This document shows, piece after piece, positions 15,885-24,533 of a stretch of 64,000 nt of DNA. A program made the translations under genes and the position numbers. The DNA comes from Corallococcus interemptor (GTDB lineage Bacteria; Myxococcota; Myxococcia; Myxococcales; Myxococcaceae). Positions within the stretch are counted from its first letter, which is position 1; every line of letters starts with the position of its first letter. Below the pieces are notes generated by a model. It was not told the origin of the DNA. It saw nothing but the letters and a program-made list of their open reading frames with translations, and ran no database searches. The stretch covers positions 1 through 64,000 of the forward strand of contig NZ_RAWM01000010.1 of assembly GCF_003668875.1 (NCBI RefSeq), in the 5' to 3' direction.

Positions 15885-18029
15885 ATGCCCCATCACCGGC
15901 TGCTGAGACACCTCCAGTCGCTCCTCCGGGTGGAGCCCGGGAGACCGGCCCTGTGGGCGGGCATCCGGGCCGCCGTCGCCACCGCCCTGCCCCTGTGCCT
16001 GTCCTTCCTGCTCACCGTGCCCCAGGCCGGCTGGGCGGGCCTCACGGCGCTGCTCGTCACGCTCGCGGACAAGGGCGGCTCCTACCGCGTGCGGGCGCGC
16101 GTCATGGGGACGGTGACGGTGCTGGGGGCGCTGGTCGGCCTGCTCGCCGCGCCCGCGGGCCGCACGTACTGGTTGGACGCCACGCTGCTGCTCCTGGGCG
16201 TCACCACGGCGAACTTCGCGCGCTGCTACGGCGAGACGGCGGGCTCCGTGGGAGGACAGCTCGCCGTCATCTTCGTCGTGTCGCTGGGCGCGCCCGCGGC
16301 CTCCACGCGCGAGGCCGTGCTGCGCGGCGCCGCGCTGCTGTTGGGCGGCCTGTGGGCGATGGGGCTGTCGCTGCTCCTGTGGCCGCTGAGGCCCTACCGT
16401 CCCGCGCGCCGGGCCGTCGCGCGGGTGTACGCGGCGCTCGCGATCGCGGCGGAGGACCTGGGGAACGCCACGCGGGACGGAGCCTCGTCCGAGTCGTGGG
16501 CGGCGGGGCTCAAGCGCCATGCGGGCATCCGCCCGGAAATCGAGCGGGCGCGCGACGTGCTCGCGGCCACGCGGCGCGGACGGCCTGACGAGTCCAGGCG
16601 GGGCGAGCACCTGCTGGTGCTGGTGGAGCTGGCGGAGCCCATGGTGGCGCTGCTCAGCGCGCTGGCGGAGGCGATGCAGGTGGTGGGGAGGGATCCGCAC
16701 CTGCACGCGACGCGCGAGCGGGTCATCCGGCTGTGCGAGGCCTTCAACGCGATGGACCAGTGGGTGTCGCGGGCGCTGCGGGAGGACCGCAACGAAGGCA
16801 TGCGTGAGCCGCCCCGGCTGGCGCTGAGGCCCCGCCGCCGGCAGCCCGCGAGGATGGCCGCGCCCCCGGTGCGTCAGGGCGCGGAGGGGCCGCTGTCCAC
16901 GCACGTCGCCACGCTGCTGGACCGGCTGCGCGAATACGCGGGCGTGGCGCACGAGACGGCGTCGGGTCTGCTCTTCGGAGACCCGGTGTCGCCGCGAGGC
17001 CGGGGCACGGTGGGCGGCACCCGGCGGCAGCAGGGGTTCTCCCTGTGGCAGCCCATCCGCGACCACCTGCACCCGGACTCGGTGGTGGCGCGGCACGCGC
17101 TGCGCACGGGGATGGTGGCCACGGCGGCGCTGGGGCTGACGCGGGCGTTGCAGGTGGGCGACGCGCACTGGGTGAGCCTGGTGGTCATCTCCATCCTCCA
17201 GCCCTACGCGGGCAGCACGGAGGAGCGCGTGCTCCAGCGCACGCTGGGGACGCTGGTGGGCGCGAGCCTGGCGGCGCTCATCGCCACGCTGGTGCACACG
17301 CCGCCCATGATGATTGGCGTCATCAGCGCGCTGACGGCCATCTCCGTGGCGATGCTGCCGCTGAACTTCGGCGCGTTCCAGGTGTTGCTCACGCCGGACT
17401 ACCTGCTGATGGCGACGCTCAGCTCCGGGGACTGGACGGTGGCGTCGCAGCGCTCGCTGGGCGTGCTCATCGCGGGGGCGCTGGCGCTGGTGGGCTCATG
17501 GACACTGTGGCCCAGTCCGGAGCGGCGCCGCTTCCCGGACGCGGCGGCCTCCGCCCTGCGCGCGGACGGGAAGTACCTGCAACAGCTGGCCACGCACCGC
17601 AGCGGCACGGAGCCCGCGGTGAACGAGGAGCGCCGGCTGCTGGACCAGGCGCTGCTGGAGGCGGAGTCCTCCTTCCAGCGGTTGATGACGGAGTACCGGG
17701 GCCCGCCCGGTCACCTGGAGCCGGGCATGGCGCTGCTCACCTACGCGCGCAGGTTCGCGCTGGCGGTGACGGCGCTGGGCACGGGGCGCCTCGAGGGAAG
17801 GACCACCTCGGTGCTGCCGCAGCAGCTGGCACAGCGGGCCAGTGACAGCCTGGAGCTGCTCGCCCGGGCGTTGCAGGAAAGGCGGGAGCCACCGCCCCTG
17901 CCGGCCCTGTCCCTGCCGCGAACCAGCGACGACCCCGTGCTGGGGAAGCTGCTGGAGCGCGTGCCCCGGCAGCTGGGCATCCTGCACGGCGCGGTGGCGC
18001 GGATCAGCGAGGACCCGTCCCTGCGCTGA
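15885..18029 (+). CDS. FUSC / YccS-like inner-membrane protein
   Basis: A protein of about 714 residues with two copies of a multi-helix membrane block (residues roughly 25-170 and 395-545), separated and followed by long cytoplasmic helical regions. This is the layout of the FUSC (fusaric-acid resistance / aromatic acid exporter) family. The second block has HALRTGMVATAALGLTRALQVGDAHWVSLVVISILQP, a typical FUSC_2 segment, and ERVLQRTLGTLVGASLAAL, which matches the conserved R...GT..G motif. It likely exports organic acids or aromatic compounds. Start choice is weak: ATG 15885 is listed, but in-frame GTG codons at 15849 and 15831 are near a GGGAGG at 15825-15830. The 3' end overlaps the convergent lipoprotein gene by 26 bp. 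Confidence 0.83.
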   Translation: MPHHRLLRHLQSLLRVEPGRPALWAGIRAAVATALPLCLSFLLTVPQAGWAGLTALLVTLADKGGSYRVRARVMGTVTVLGALVGLLAAPAGRTYWLDATLLLLGVTTANFARCYGETAGSVGGQLAVIFVVSLGAPAASTREAVLRGAALLLGGLWAMGLSLLLWPLRPYRPARRAVARVYAALAIAAEDLGNATRDGASSESWAAGLKRHAGIRPEIERARDVLAATRRGRPDESRRGEHLLVLVELAEPMVALLSALAEAMQVVGRDPHLHATRERVIRLCEAFNAMDQWVSRALREDRNEGMREPPRLALRPRRRQPARMAAPPVRQGAEGPLSTHVATLLDRLREYAGVAHETASGLLFGDPVSPRGRGTVGGTRRQQGFSLWQPIRDHLHPDSVVARHALRTGMVATAALGLTRALQVGDAHWVSLVVISILQPYAGSTEERVLQRTLGTLVGASLAALIATLVHTPPMMIGVISALTAISVAMLPLNFGAFQVLLTPDYLLMATLSSGDWTVASQRSLGVLIAGALALVGSWTLWPSPERRRFPDAAASALRADGKYLQQLATHRSGTEPAVNEERRLLDQALLEAESSFQRLMTEYRGPPGHLEPGMALLTYARRFALAVTALGTGRLEGRTTSVLPQQLAQRASDSLELLARALQERREPPPLPALSLPRTSDDPVLGKLLERVPRQLGILHGAVARISEDPSLR

Positions 18030-19152
18030 CGTCCTTGGGCACGGCGCAGGCGGACCGGTAGTCCTGGAGCTTGCGTTGGAAGCGTTCCCGTTCCGGCGCG
18101 GGCCACTCCGCGGGCAGCAGCTCCACGGCCTTCTGCTGTTCGGCCAGTGCCTCGGTGCACTGGTTCAGCCCGAAGTGCGCGGCGGCGGCGGTCTCCAGCA
18201 CATAGGGGTTGGGACGGCTTCCCATCATGGAGCGCCGGAGCACAGGGCGCAGCGCCATCAGGGCGGCGGTGTGCTGGCCCTGCTGGATGCGCTGCCAGGC
18301 CATCTCCGTGGCGAGCCACTTCTGAAGCGGCGCCAGGGCGTAGGCCTGCGCCAGGACCTTCGGATAGTCCGGATCCTCCGGCGTGTGGACGGCGAGCTGC
18401 ATGGCAAGGTTGATCCACGCCCCGGTGCTCTGGGGGAAATGGGCCACCCGCATCCGCGCCCAGCCCAGCTTCTGCTCCACGAGGAGGTCGTCCCCACCCG
18501 TGCCTCCACGACGGAGGTTGAGCGTGAAGGTGTATGGGGTGGCCACGGCGTGTCCCGCCAGGGACCAGGGCCGGTACCGGCTCTCTTCCAGTTGCGGGAT
18601 GAGGCGTTCGGAGGGCCGCCCCGAGCCATCCTCGATGGCCTGACAGCCCCGGACCCGTTCATCCGTTTCGATACGGCATTTCACGATGACCACTGCGTAC
18701 TCGGCACGGGCAGGAGCCGCGCCGGCGCCCTGAGGATGGAGCACCGTCCCTTCAATCCTTTCAGGAAGACGGGTCTGCTCCTTCAGGAACTGGCAGGCCT
18801 TCTCGTAGCCCGCGTCACATGCGGCCGCGATGTCTCCGGCGGCCCGGCTGACCTGTGACTCGGAGGGCTGGCCCGCCAGGGCCGCGACGGCTTCGTCGAA
18901 GACCGCTGGAGCCTGGCTGGCATCCAACTCCAGGACAGGGGTGTCCGTGGGCATCCCCTGGTGGCCGCCCCACCCGAGGTTCGGCTTCTGGATCTCCTTC
19001 TCGTAGGAGCGGGGGTCCTCCAGGAAGTACCCCATGGCCAAGATCAGATGACCATGGCTCGCGGCGGGTGGCGGCAGTTTGACCACGAGCTCGCGGTGCG
19101 CGCAGCCAGACGCCACCAACCCAATTGAAAGAACGAAGAGATGCCAACGCAT
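18004..19152 (-). CDS. Lipoprotein with TonB-like and TPR-like regions
   Basis: A 382-residue protein with a lipoprotein signal (MRWHLFVLSIGLVASGC, Cys17). Residues 105-130 have a Sel1-like CDAGYEKACQFLKEQ pattern. Residues 130-220 form a beta-rich module (EYAVVIVKCRIETDERVRGCQAIEDGSG) similar to the C-terminal domain of TonB-type proteins. The last 140 residues are helical and TPR-like. It would be anchored in an envelope membrane. It starts 24 bp after the stop of the deleted glycosidase gene on the same strand and overlaps the FUSC gene at its end. Role unknown; a scaffold is the simplest guess. Confidence 0.75.
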   Translation of the reverse strand: MRWHLFVLSIGLVASGCAHRELVVKLPPPAASHGHLILAMGYFLEDPRSYEKEIQKPNLGWGGHQGMPTDTPVLELDASQAPAVFDEAVAALAGQPSESQVSRAAGDIAAACDAGYEKACQFLKEQTRLPERIEGTVLHPQGAGAAPARAEYAVVIVKCRIETDERVRGCQAIEDGSGRPSERLIPQLEESRYRPWSLAGHAVATPYTFTLNLRRGGTGGDDLLVEQKLGWARMRVAHFPQSTGAWINLAMQLAVHTPEDPDYPKVLAQAYALAPLQKWLATEMAWQRIQQGQHTAALMALRPVLRRSMMGSRPNPYVLETAAAAHFGLNQCTEALAEQQKAVELLPAEWPAPERERFQRKLQDYRSACAVPKDVSAGTGPR

Positions 19153-19176
19153 GGCGGCGCACTCTATCGCAAGAAT

Positions 19177-19875
19177 TCAGGGAGCCACGGACGTGGTGGC
19201 GGCGACCAGGTTCCCCGCGCCGTCCTTCGCCAGGCCATACAGCTTGATGGCACCCGTCACGGCGGGCAGTCGCACAAGCCACATACCGGGAGTGGTTCCC
19301 TTCCGGGACTCCAGCACCGTCACCCGGTCGCGCTCCTCCCGGGTCGCCGCGCCCCGGAAGTTGTAGGCGAAGGACACGTCCAGCGGCGTGGCGGAGGTGA
19401 CGTCGAAGGCCACGTTGGCCCACTCCTTCTCCACACCCCGGACCTCCAGGCGCACCGGTACCGGCAGCGCGGGCTCTGGCTTCACGCCTGTGTATGCCTC
19501 TCGCACCGCGTGCCACGCCGGACGCTTGGAGGTGCCGGACAGCATGCCCGCACGGCCCGGCCGCAGCCACAGGCCCACGAGGACACGCAGGCCATGCTTG
19601 TGCGCGGCATCAAGCAGCAAGGGAGTCTCATCCCCCGTGCCCCAGGTGCGCAGCGTATTGACGCCCAGGGACTTCAATTGCTCGCAATCCCTGTCGAAGT
19701 TGGCGGGCCCACCCGAGCCGCTGAAGGTGACCCCCTTCGCCACATAGGGCTGGCCGTCCACCCTCAGCTGCCAACCCTCGCCTGCCTTCAGGATGGCGGT
19801 GCGCGCGTCCACCTCCCACGCGAGAAGCGCGGACAACAGCAGGACGCCGGTGGCGAAGGAGCGGGCAGTTGTCAT
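19177..19875 (-). pseudogene. Glycoside-hydrolase (TIM-barrel) gene with a large in-frame internal deletion
   Basis: The open frame encodes 232 residues with a signal peptide. Residues 30-110 look like the first strands of a GH2/GH5-type barrel: GQPYVAKGVTFSGSG, LKSLGVNTLRTWGTGDETPL and LLDAAHKHGLRVLVGLWL. Directly after GLWL the sequence jumps to RAGMLSGTSKRPAWHAVREAYTG, which looks like the end of such a barrel (a GMxxx...A.DA...WTG pattern) and then to a beta-sandwich tail. The middle of the barrel, where the catalytic Glu residues should be, is missing. The frame is still open and the signal peptide intact, so a non-enzymatic protein could be made. Comparison is from memory of the family, not an alignment. 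Confidence 0.65.
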
Positions 19876-19894
19876 GGAGGCGGGAAGCCTAGAA

Positions 19895-20095
19895 TCAAAA
19901 TTCTTTGGAGTCCCCCCTCGAGTCCATCAAGTCAACAGCATCGCGAAGACCCATCCCCTCCACGGCACGAAGCGCCTTCACGACGTTGATCAGCCCCAGC
20001 TTCATCCCCCGCATCTCATTCAACGCCTGTTCCACGGTCAGGCCTCGCCCACGAAGCTCACTCAAGACGTCGACGGCCTTCTTCGAAAAATCCAT
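19895..20095 (-). CDS. Small protein resembling the ribosomal L7/L12 C-terminal domain
   Basis: A 66-residue protein. Its second half, LGLINVVKALRAVEGMGLRDAVDLMDS, follows the pattern of the L7/L12 C-terminal domain (xxIxVIKAxRxxTGLGLKEAKxLVE), the surface that binds translation factors. The first half is a short helix-turn-helix-like segment (DVLSELRGRGLTVEQALNEMRG). Free-standing L7/L12-like small proteins exist in several bacterial groups without known function. It precedes the deleted glycosidase gene on the same strand by 19 bp. The reading frame and fold pattern support a real gene; the role is unknown. Confidence 0.65.
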   Translation of the reverse strand: MDFSKKAVDVLSELRGRGLTVEQALNEMRGMKLGLINVVKALRAVEGMGLRDAVDLMDSRGDSKEF

Positions 20096-20129
20096 CTATT
20101 GGCAACCACAAGGGACTTCGGAGCGTACC

Positions 20130-20255
20130 GTGAAGCTCGAAGGGAACGGATGGAGCGGTGACTTTGGCGGCTCCTGCCCGGTGCAGGGCCACGGCGAAGC
20201 GGATGGGCGTCCGTTCTACTTCCGCGCCAGCCAGTCCGCGTCCTCAGGGGCCTAG
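20130..20255 (+). CDS. Short conserved protein or gene remnant with CPVQGHGEADGRPFYFRA motif
   Basis: A 41-residue plus-strand frame starts at GTG 20130 with GGAG six bases upstream. It encodes GGSCPVQGHGEADGRPFYFR, which I recall as the core of a conserved family of about 80-residue hypothetical proteins (GN-W-G-CPVQG-G-DGR-FYFRARG-W). Here the product stops right after this core, lacking the usual Trp-rich continuation, so it is either a minimal version or a 3'-truncated remnant. Its TAG overlaps the stop of the minus-strand gene (CTAG at 20252-20255). The family recall is from memory. Confidence 0.45.
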   Translation: MKLEGNGWSGDFGGSCPVQGHGEADGRPFYFRASQSASSGA

Positions 20256-21100
20256 CATTTGTCGTAGCGTCCCGGCTCACCGGGCGACTTGCGGCGGTAG
20301 CACATGCGCGCCTCATTCGCGGCGTCGGTGCAACTGGAGTCATAGACGCTCTCGCCCGAGGGCATGTCGGTGAACCTGCCGCAGTTCGTGCTGGACTCCT
20401 TGATCTCAAGGACGCGAGGAAACGTGTCGCCCACCGGGGTGACCTTCACGTCGGTCCCGCCGTGGACGAAGCCCATGTGGCTTGTCGACTTGATCGTGAA
20501 GATGGAGCGCAACCTGCCCTCCTGCGCCTCCCAGTACGACAGCGTCTCGTCTTCGTTGCGCGCGTCCGTCTCTGTCATCTCGACCCGGAAGACCTGCCGC
20601 ACCGGGTCGGTGAGGTTCTCGAAGGAGAACACCACGCGAAGGGATTCACCCTCGGCCGAGCCCGGCAGGAACTCCATCGGGATGGCGCAGAAGGTGTTCT
20701 TGGCGCTGAGCGGATGAAGCACCACCCCCGCCAGCAGCTTGTTCCCCTCACACAGCTGTCCCCGGGCCTGGAGGACGACGTCCTGCGTGTCCGCGGACAG
20801 GATGCGTGCACGGAAGACGTCGAGCTGCGCGGACGCCGGCCCCTCCTCCTTCAAGCACTCCAGCTGCTCCCACGCGGAGTCCAATCCCAGCGGGTGGAGG
20901 AGCTTGCGCAACCCGGCGGTCGTCGTCGCGGCGCGCACCTGCTTCTTCAGCTCCTGGGGATCCACCACGACGCGCAGCGCCGATGGACAGGCGGCCTTGC
21001 TGGGGGACGGTGGCGCCTCGGCGGCCGCCGGGGGCGTCGCGAGGACGGTCAAGAGCAGCATCGCGGATGAAAGGTGCATACGGACCCGAGAGCCTGACAT
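20252..21100 (-). CDS. Secreted protein of unknown function
   Basis: A 282-residue protein with a signal peptide (MHLSSAMLLLTVLATPPAAAEA within the first 29 residues). The mature part contains a helical stretch (DPQELKKQVRAATTTAGLRKLLHPLGLDSAWEQLECLKEEG), a beta region and several Cys (CPSALRV, LECL, GQLCEG, NTFCAIP, TNCGRF, SSCTDA, ARMCYR, YDKC), enough for three or four disulfides. I do not recognise the family. ATG 21100 is listed; ATG 21079 is equally possible and starts directly with the signal peptide core. It ends in a stop overlapping a tiny plus-strand gene and lies 49 bp after the LVIVD gene on the same strand. Confidence 0.72.
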   Translation of the reverse strand: MSGSRVRMHLSSAMLLLTVLATPPAAAEAPPSPSKAACPSALRVVVDPQELKKQVRAATTTAGLRKLLHPLGLDSAWEQLECLKEEGPASAQLDVFRARILSADTQDVVLQARGQLCEGNKLLAGVVLHPLSAKNTFCAIPMEFLPGSAEGESLRVVFSFENLTDPVRQVFRVEMTETDARNEDETLSYWEAQEGRLRSIFTIKSTSHMGFVHGGTDVKVTPVGDTFPRVLEIKESSTNCGRFTDMPSGESVYDSSCTDAANEARMCYRRKSPGEPGRYDKC

Positions 21101-21149
21101 GGCCAGGCAATGACAGCCAGCCTGACATGCCTTCAGGGCCGGAACTCGC

Positions 21150-22766
21150 TCACAGCTCGTTGAAGACGAGCAGCCCCCGCGACGAGTCCACCACATACAC
21201 GTGCCCGTCGCCGGGGACACGGACGCCATAGACGCCTTCGAAGATGCTGTCGCCCCGGTAGGGGTCGCTCTCGCGGAAGGTGTTGTAATGCGCCACCTGC
21301 GTGGGCCGCGTGGGATTGGACACGTCCAGTACCCGCAGGCCCTCGTGGTACCAGGCCACGTAGAGCCGGGTACCGTGCAGGATGAGGTTGTGGATGGACG
21401 TGACGGGCCGCATCCGGAACTCGCCCAGCTTCACGATGCGGGCCGGGTCGGTGACGTCGAGCACGCGCAGGTGGGAGCTGTGGAACTCTCCCCCTTCGAA
21501 GGCGAGGGTGCGGCCGGCGAAGGTCCCCACCGCGCTGTGATGCGCGAAGCCGAGATCCGGGCGCGGGTACAGGCCCAGGTAGCGCACGTCATCCAGGTTG
21601 GTGACATCCATCACCCCGTAGCCGCCGAAGGCGTTGCTGATGTACAGGCGGTTCTCATACACGAACGCGTCATGCGGCCCCCCGGAGTCGAAGTCCCCGG
21701 GGATGGTGATGAGGGTTCGCAGCACCGGAGCCAGCGGCTGGGACACGTCGTAGACATAGGTGCCGGTGTTGGGGACCATGGCGTAGAGCCGCCCGCCGTC
21801 GACGAGCACCGTGTGCGCGCCATAGGTCCCCGTCGGCAGGCTTCGCACGAAGACAGGCAGGGCGGGATTGGAGAGGTCGTAGACGTGGACGCCCCTGACG
21901 CTGCTGGCCACGTAGAGGGCGTTTCCCCAGGCCCAGACACCATTCCAGAAGCTGTCCCCGGGCAGGCTGATCGAGGCCGTGAGGATGGGATTCCTCGGGT
22001 CGCGCACGTCGAAGACGGTGAGCCCTCCTTCGCGGCCCTGGTAGGGCAGCGAGACGACGTAGGCGTGGCCCAGGGTGACATAGACATCCACGGGCTGCCC
22101 CTGCGCGGCCTGGCGCTCCGAGAGCAGCGTCAGCCCTCCGGAGGACTCGGGCTCGCCCGCCCAGCTGGCGACGCGGTGGGCCTCGAAGGTGCCCTGCTGC
22201 GACAACTTCCCCCGGCGACAGGAGGCGAAGCAGCCGGTAATGACGTCCGGCGCGGGCCTCTGACAGCCCACCAGGGTCATGGTGAGGCTCGTGCGCGTGT
22301 TGGTCCCGATGAGGGAGAAGCGCCCGTCCTGCGTGTCCCGGAAGCGGAGCGGCTCGTCGAACAACGTGCTCGTGCCTCCGTCACTCCGGAGCTGGAAGCC
22401 GACGGGGCCGGTGCTGATGAGGGTGCCCCCGTCAGCCAGGCGTCTCTCATCCCGGGTGTTGGCCAGATAGATGCCCTCCTGGGGAAGCATGGCGAGCGCC
22501 GCCGGGTCGCAATTCGAGACGTCGAAGCGGGACAGCTCCTCGCAGGCGCTGCTGGACGCGTCCCGCGAATCGAAGCCGCACGGCGCGAAGGGTCCCCGAT
22601 CCACCCAGTCTCCGTGCTCCTCCAGCTCGGTGTACGTGCCATCCCAGACAAAGGGGCCCGCGTCCGGGGTCCCCGCGTCGAAGGAGGATTTTGGGGGCGT
22701 GTCCTCACATCCGGGGAGGAGCTGGAGCGCCAGGATGACCAACAGCGTCCGCAGAGGACTTGTCAT
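21150..22766 (-). CDS. LVIVD-repeat lipoprotein
   Basis: A 538-residue lipoprotein (MTSPLRTLLVILALQLLPGC, Cys20). From about residue 225 it is built of repeated YVVSLPYQGREGGLTVFDVRDPRNPIL-type blades; similar units recur as LYVASSVRGVHVYDLSNPAL, LYAMVPNTGTYVYDVSQPLA, LYISNAFGGYGVMDVTNLDD, LYVAWYHEGLRVLDVSNPTR and VYVVDSSRGLLVFN. These are LVIVD repeats, expected to fold as a seven-bladed propeller on the cell surface. Residues 40-200 form a separate Cys-containing domain. Such proteins are frequent in Deltaproteobacteria and Myxococcota; their roles are not established, with binding or adhesion the usual guess. Confidence 0.88.
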   Translation of the reverse strand: MTSPLRTLLVILALQLLPGCEDTPPKSSFDAGTPDAGPFVWDGTYTELEEHGDWVDRGPFAPCGFDSRDASSSACEELSRFDVSNCDPAALAMLPQEGIYLANTRDERRLADGGTLISTGPVGFQLRSDGGTSTLFDEPLRFRDTQDGRFSLIGTNTRTSLTMTLVGCQRPAPDVITGCFASCRRGKLSQQGTFEAHRVASWAGEPESSGGLTLLSERQAAQGQPVDVYVTLGHAYVVSLPYQGREGGLTVFDVRDPRNPILTASISLPGDSFWNGVWAWGNALYVASSVRGVHVYDLSNPALPVFVRSLPTGTYGAHTVLVDGGRLYAMVPNTGTYVYDVSQPLAPVLRTLITIPGDFDSGGPHDAFVYENRLYISNAFGGYGVMDVTNLDDVRYLGLYPRPDLGFAHHSAVGTFAGRTLAFEGGEFHSSHLRVLDVTDPARIVKLGEFRMRPVTSIHNLILHGTRLYVAWYHEGLRVLDVSNPTRPTQVAHYNTFRESDPYRGDSIFEGVYGVRVPGDGHVYVVDSSRGLLVFNEL

Positions 22767-22850
22767 GGGAGACCTCGCAAGAGAAGGGCTCCCAGCCTAA
22801 CGTTCCCACCCCGCCCATCCCCTCACCTCGTTTCGTGCTACTCCGGCGCC

Positions 22851-24524
22851 GTGGTCCCGCTTGTCACTCCCCTCGAACCGGCGACGGATGAAGTGCCGGG
22901 TGCGTTCCCCAGCCCCTTCGACGCCCTGGGCCCACATGCCCTCGCGCGCCGGGCCGCGGAGGCACTGCAAGCCGAGCTCCGTGAAGGTTCCATCGCTCCG
23001 GGACTACCGAGCGACGTCCTCCAGGGCCCAGACGGCGGGAAGATGTTCGGCGTGCTCGTGGTGCGGCAGCCGGATGGAACGTTCGGCGTGCTGCGCGCCT
23101 TCTCCGCGATGCTCGCGGGCCGCTGGGACGTCCCAGGCTTCGTCCCCCCTGTGTTCGACCGCGAGGCACGCGCCCGCGTGGAGCCGGTGGCCGATGCCAC
23201 GGTGAAGGCCCTGCTCGCCCGCGCCGAGGCGTGGAGCGCTTCCGATGAACTGCGCCGCCTGCGTGAGGACGATGACGCCCGTCAGTCCCGTGAGGCCACG
23301 GAGCGCGAAGCCATGCGCCTGCGCCACGACGGCCGGCGGCGCCAGCGGCACGAACGCCGCGCCGCCATCATGGCCACGCAAGGGCTCACGGACGCCGAAC
23401 GCGCCCAGGCGCTGCACGCGCTCGACCAGGAGAGCCGGGGCGACAAGGCGGAGAAGCGCCGGTGGGACGCGGCCCAGGAAGAGGCCCGGCGCATTCTCGC
23501 CCCCGCCCGCGCGAAGGCGGAGCGCCGCGTGCGCGCGCTGGACCGGCTGCGGCGCATCGTCTCGCGCGGCTTCATGAAGCAGTTCCACGACACCTACGCC
23601 ATCACCAACGCCCGCGGAGAAACGCGCCCCCTGCGCTCGCTCTACGGCGGCGCGGAGCCCCCATCCGGTGCCGGTGACTGCGCGGGAGCGAAGCTGCTCG
23701 CCCATGCCTTCGCGCACGGACTCCACCCCGTGGCGCTCGCGGAGTTCTGGTGGGGCACGCCGCCCGCGTCCGGAGGCCGCATCCAGGGCGCCTTCTATCC
23801 GGCGTGCCGCGACAAGTGCGGCCCCCTGCTCCCGTTCATGCTGGAAGGCCTGACCGTCTCCGCCCCCCGCGTCTTCGTCCCACCACCGGCGCCGACGCCA
23901 GAGCTGTCCATCGTCTTCGAGGACGCGTGGCTCGTCGTCATCGACAAGCCCTGCGGCCTGCTGTCCGTGCCGGGCCGGGAGGCCGCCCTGCTGGACTCGG
24001 TGCTCACCCGCCTGCGGGCCCGCTACCCCCAGGCCACGGGACCGCTGCTCGCGCACCGGCTGGACCTGGACACGTCCGGGTTGCTCGTCGCCGCGCTGGA
24101 CAGCCGCACGCACGCTTCCCTCCAGCGCCAGTTCCTCCACCGCGACGTGGACAAGCGCTACGTGGCGCTCATCGACGGTCCCGTGCAGGGCGACTCGGGC
24201 ACCATCACCCTGCCCCTGCGCGTGGACCTGGACGACCGTCCCCGGCAGATCGTCGACCCCGTGCACGGCAAGCCCGCGGTCACCGGCTGGGAGGTCCTCC
24301 ACCGCGCGGCGGGCCACACGCGCGTGGCCTTCCATCCGCGCACCGGCCGCACGCACCAACTCCGCGTCCACGCGGCACACCCGAAGGGCCTGGGCGCGCC
24401 CATCCTGGGAGACCCGCTGTACGGACACGCGGGCCTCCGCCTGCACCTGCACGCGGAGACCCTGTCCTTCGTGCACCCGGCGACGGGGCAGCGCGTGTCC
24501 TTCACCCGCGCCGCCCCCTTCTGA
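22851..24524 (+). CDS. RluA family pseudouridine synthase with long N-terminal extension
   Basis: A 557-residue protein. The C-terminal 210 residues are the RluA catalytic domain: DAWLVVIDKPCGLLSVPG, the catalytic motif HRLDLDTSGLLV (catalytic Asp inside), and HPRTGRTHQLRVHAAH. It converts selected uridines in rRNA or tRNA to pseudouridine. The first 340 residues are an extension rich in charged helices (an Arg/Glu/Asp-rich coiled-coil-like region around residues 120-230) that is found in a distinct RluA subgroup. No ATG is near the expected start, so GTG 22851 is chosen as the first credible start after the divergent LVIVD gene; the N-terminus is therefore uncertain. The 3' end faces the oxidoreductase gene with 9 bp between stops. 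Confidence 0.88.
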   Translation: MVPLVTPLEPATDEVPGAFPSPFDALGPHALARRAAEALQAELREGSIAPGLPSDVLQGPDGGKMFGVLVVRQPDGTFGVLRAFSAMLAGRWDVPGFVPPVFDREARARVEPVADATVKALLARAEAWSASDELRRLREDDDARQSREATEREAMRLRHDGRRRQRHERRAAIMATQGLTDAERAQALHALDQESRGDKAEKRRWDAAQEEARRILAPARAKAERRVRALDRLRRIVSRGFMKQFHDTYAITNARGETRPLRSLYGGAEPPSGAGDCAGAKLLAHAFAHGLHPVALAEFWWGTPPASGGRIQGAFYPACRDKCGPLLPFMLEGLTVSAPRVFVPPPAPTPELSIVFEDAWLVVIDKPCGLLSVPGREAALLDSVLTRLRARYPQATGPLLAHRLDLDTSGLLVAALDSRTHASLQRQFLHRDVDKRYVALIDGPVQGDSGTITLPLRVDLDDRPRQIVDPVHGKPAVTGWEVLHRAAGHTRVAFHPRTGRTHQLRVHAAHPKGLGAPILGDPLYGHAGLRLHLHAETLSFVHPATGQRVSFTRAAPF

Positions 24525-24533
24525 ACGCCCGCC

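Noticed and set aside
21201..22850. Possible upstream extension of the RluA-type gene by 550 codons
   Set aside because: The extension is antisense to the LVIVD-repeat gene and contains no recognisable sequence.
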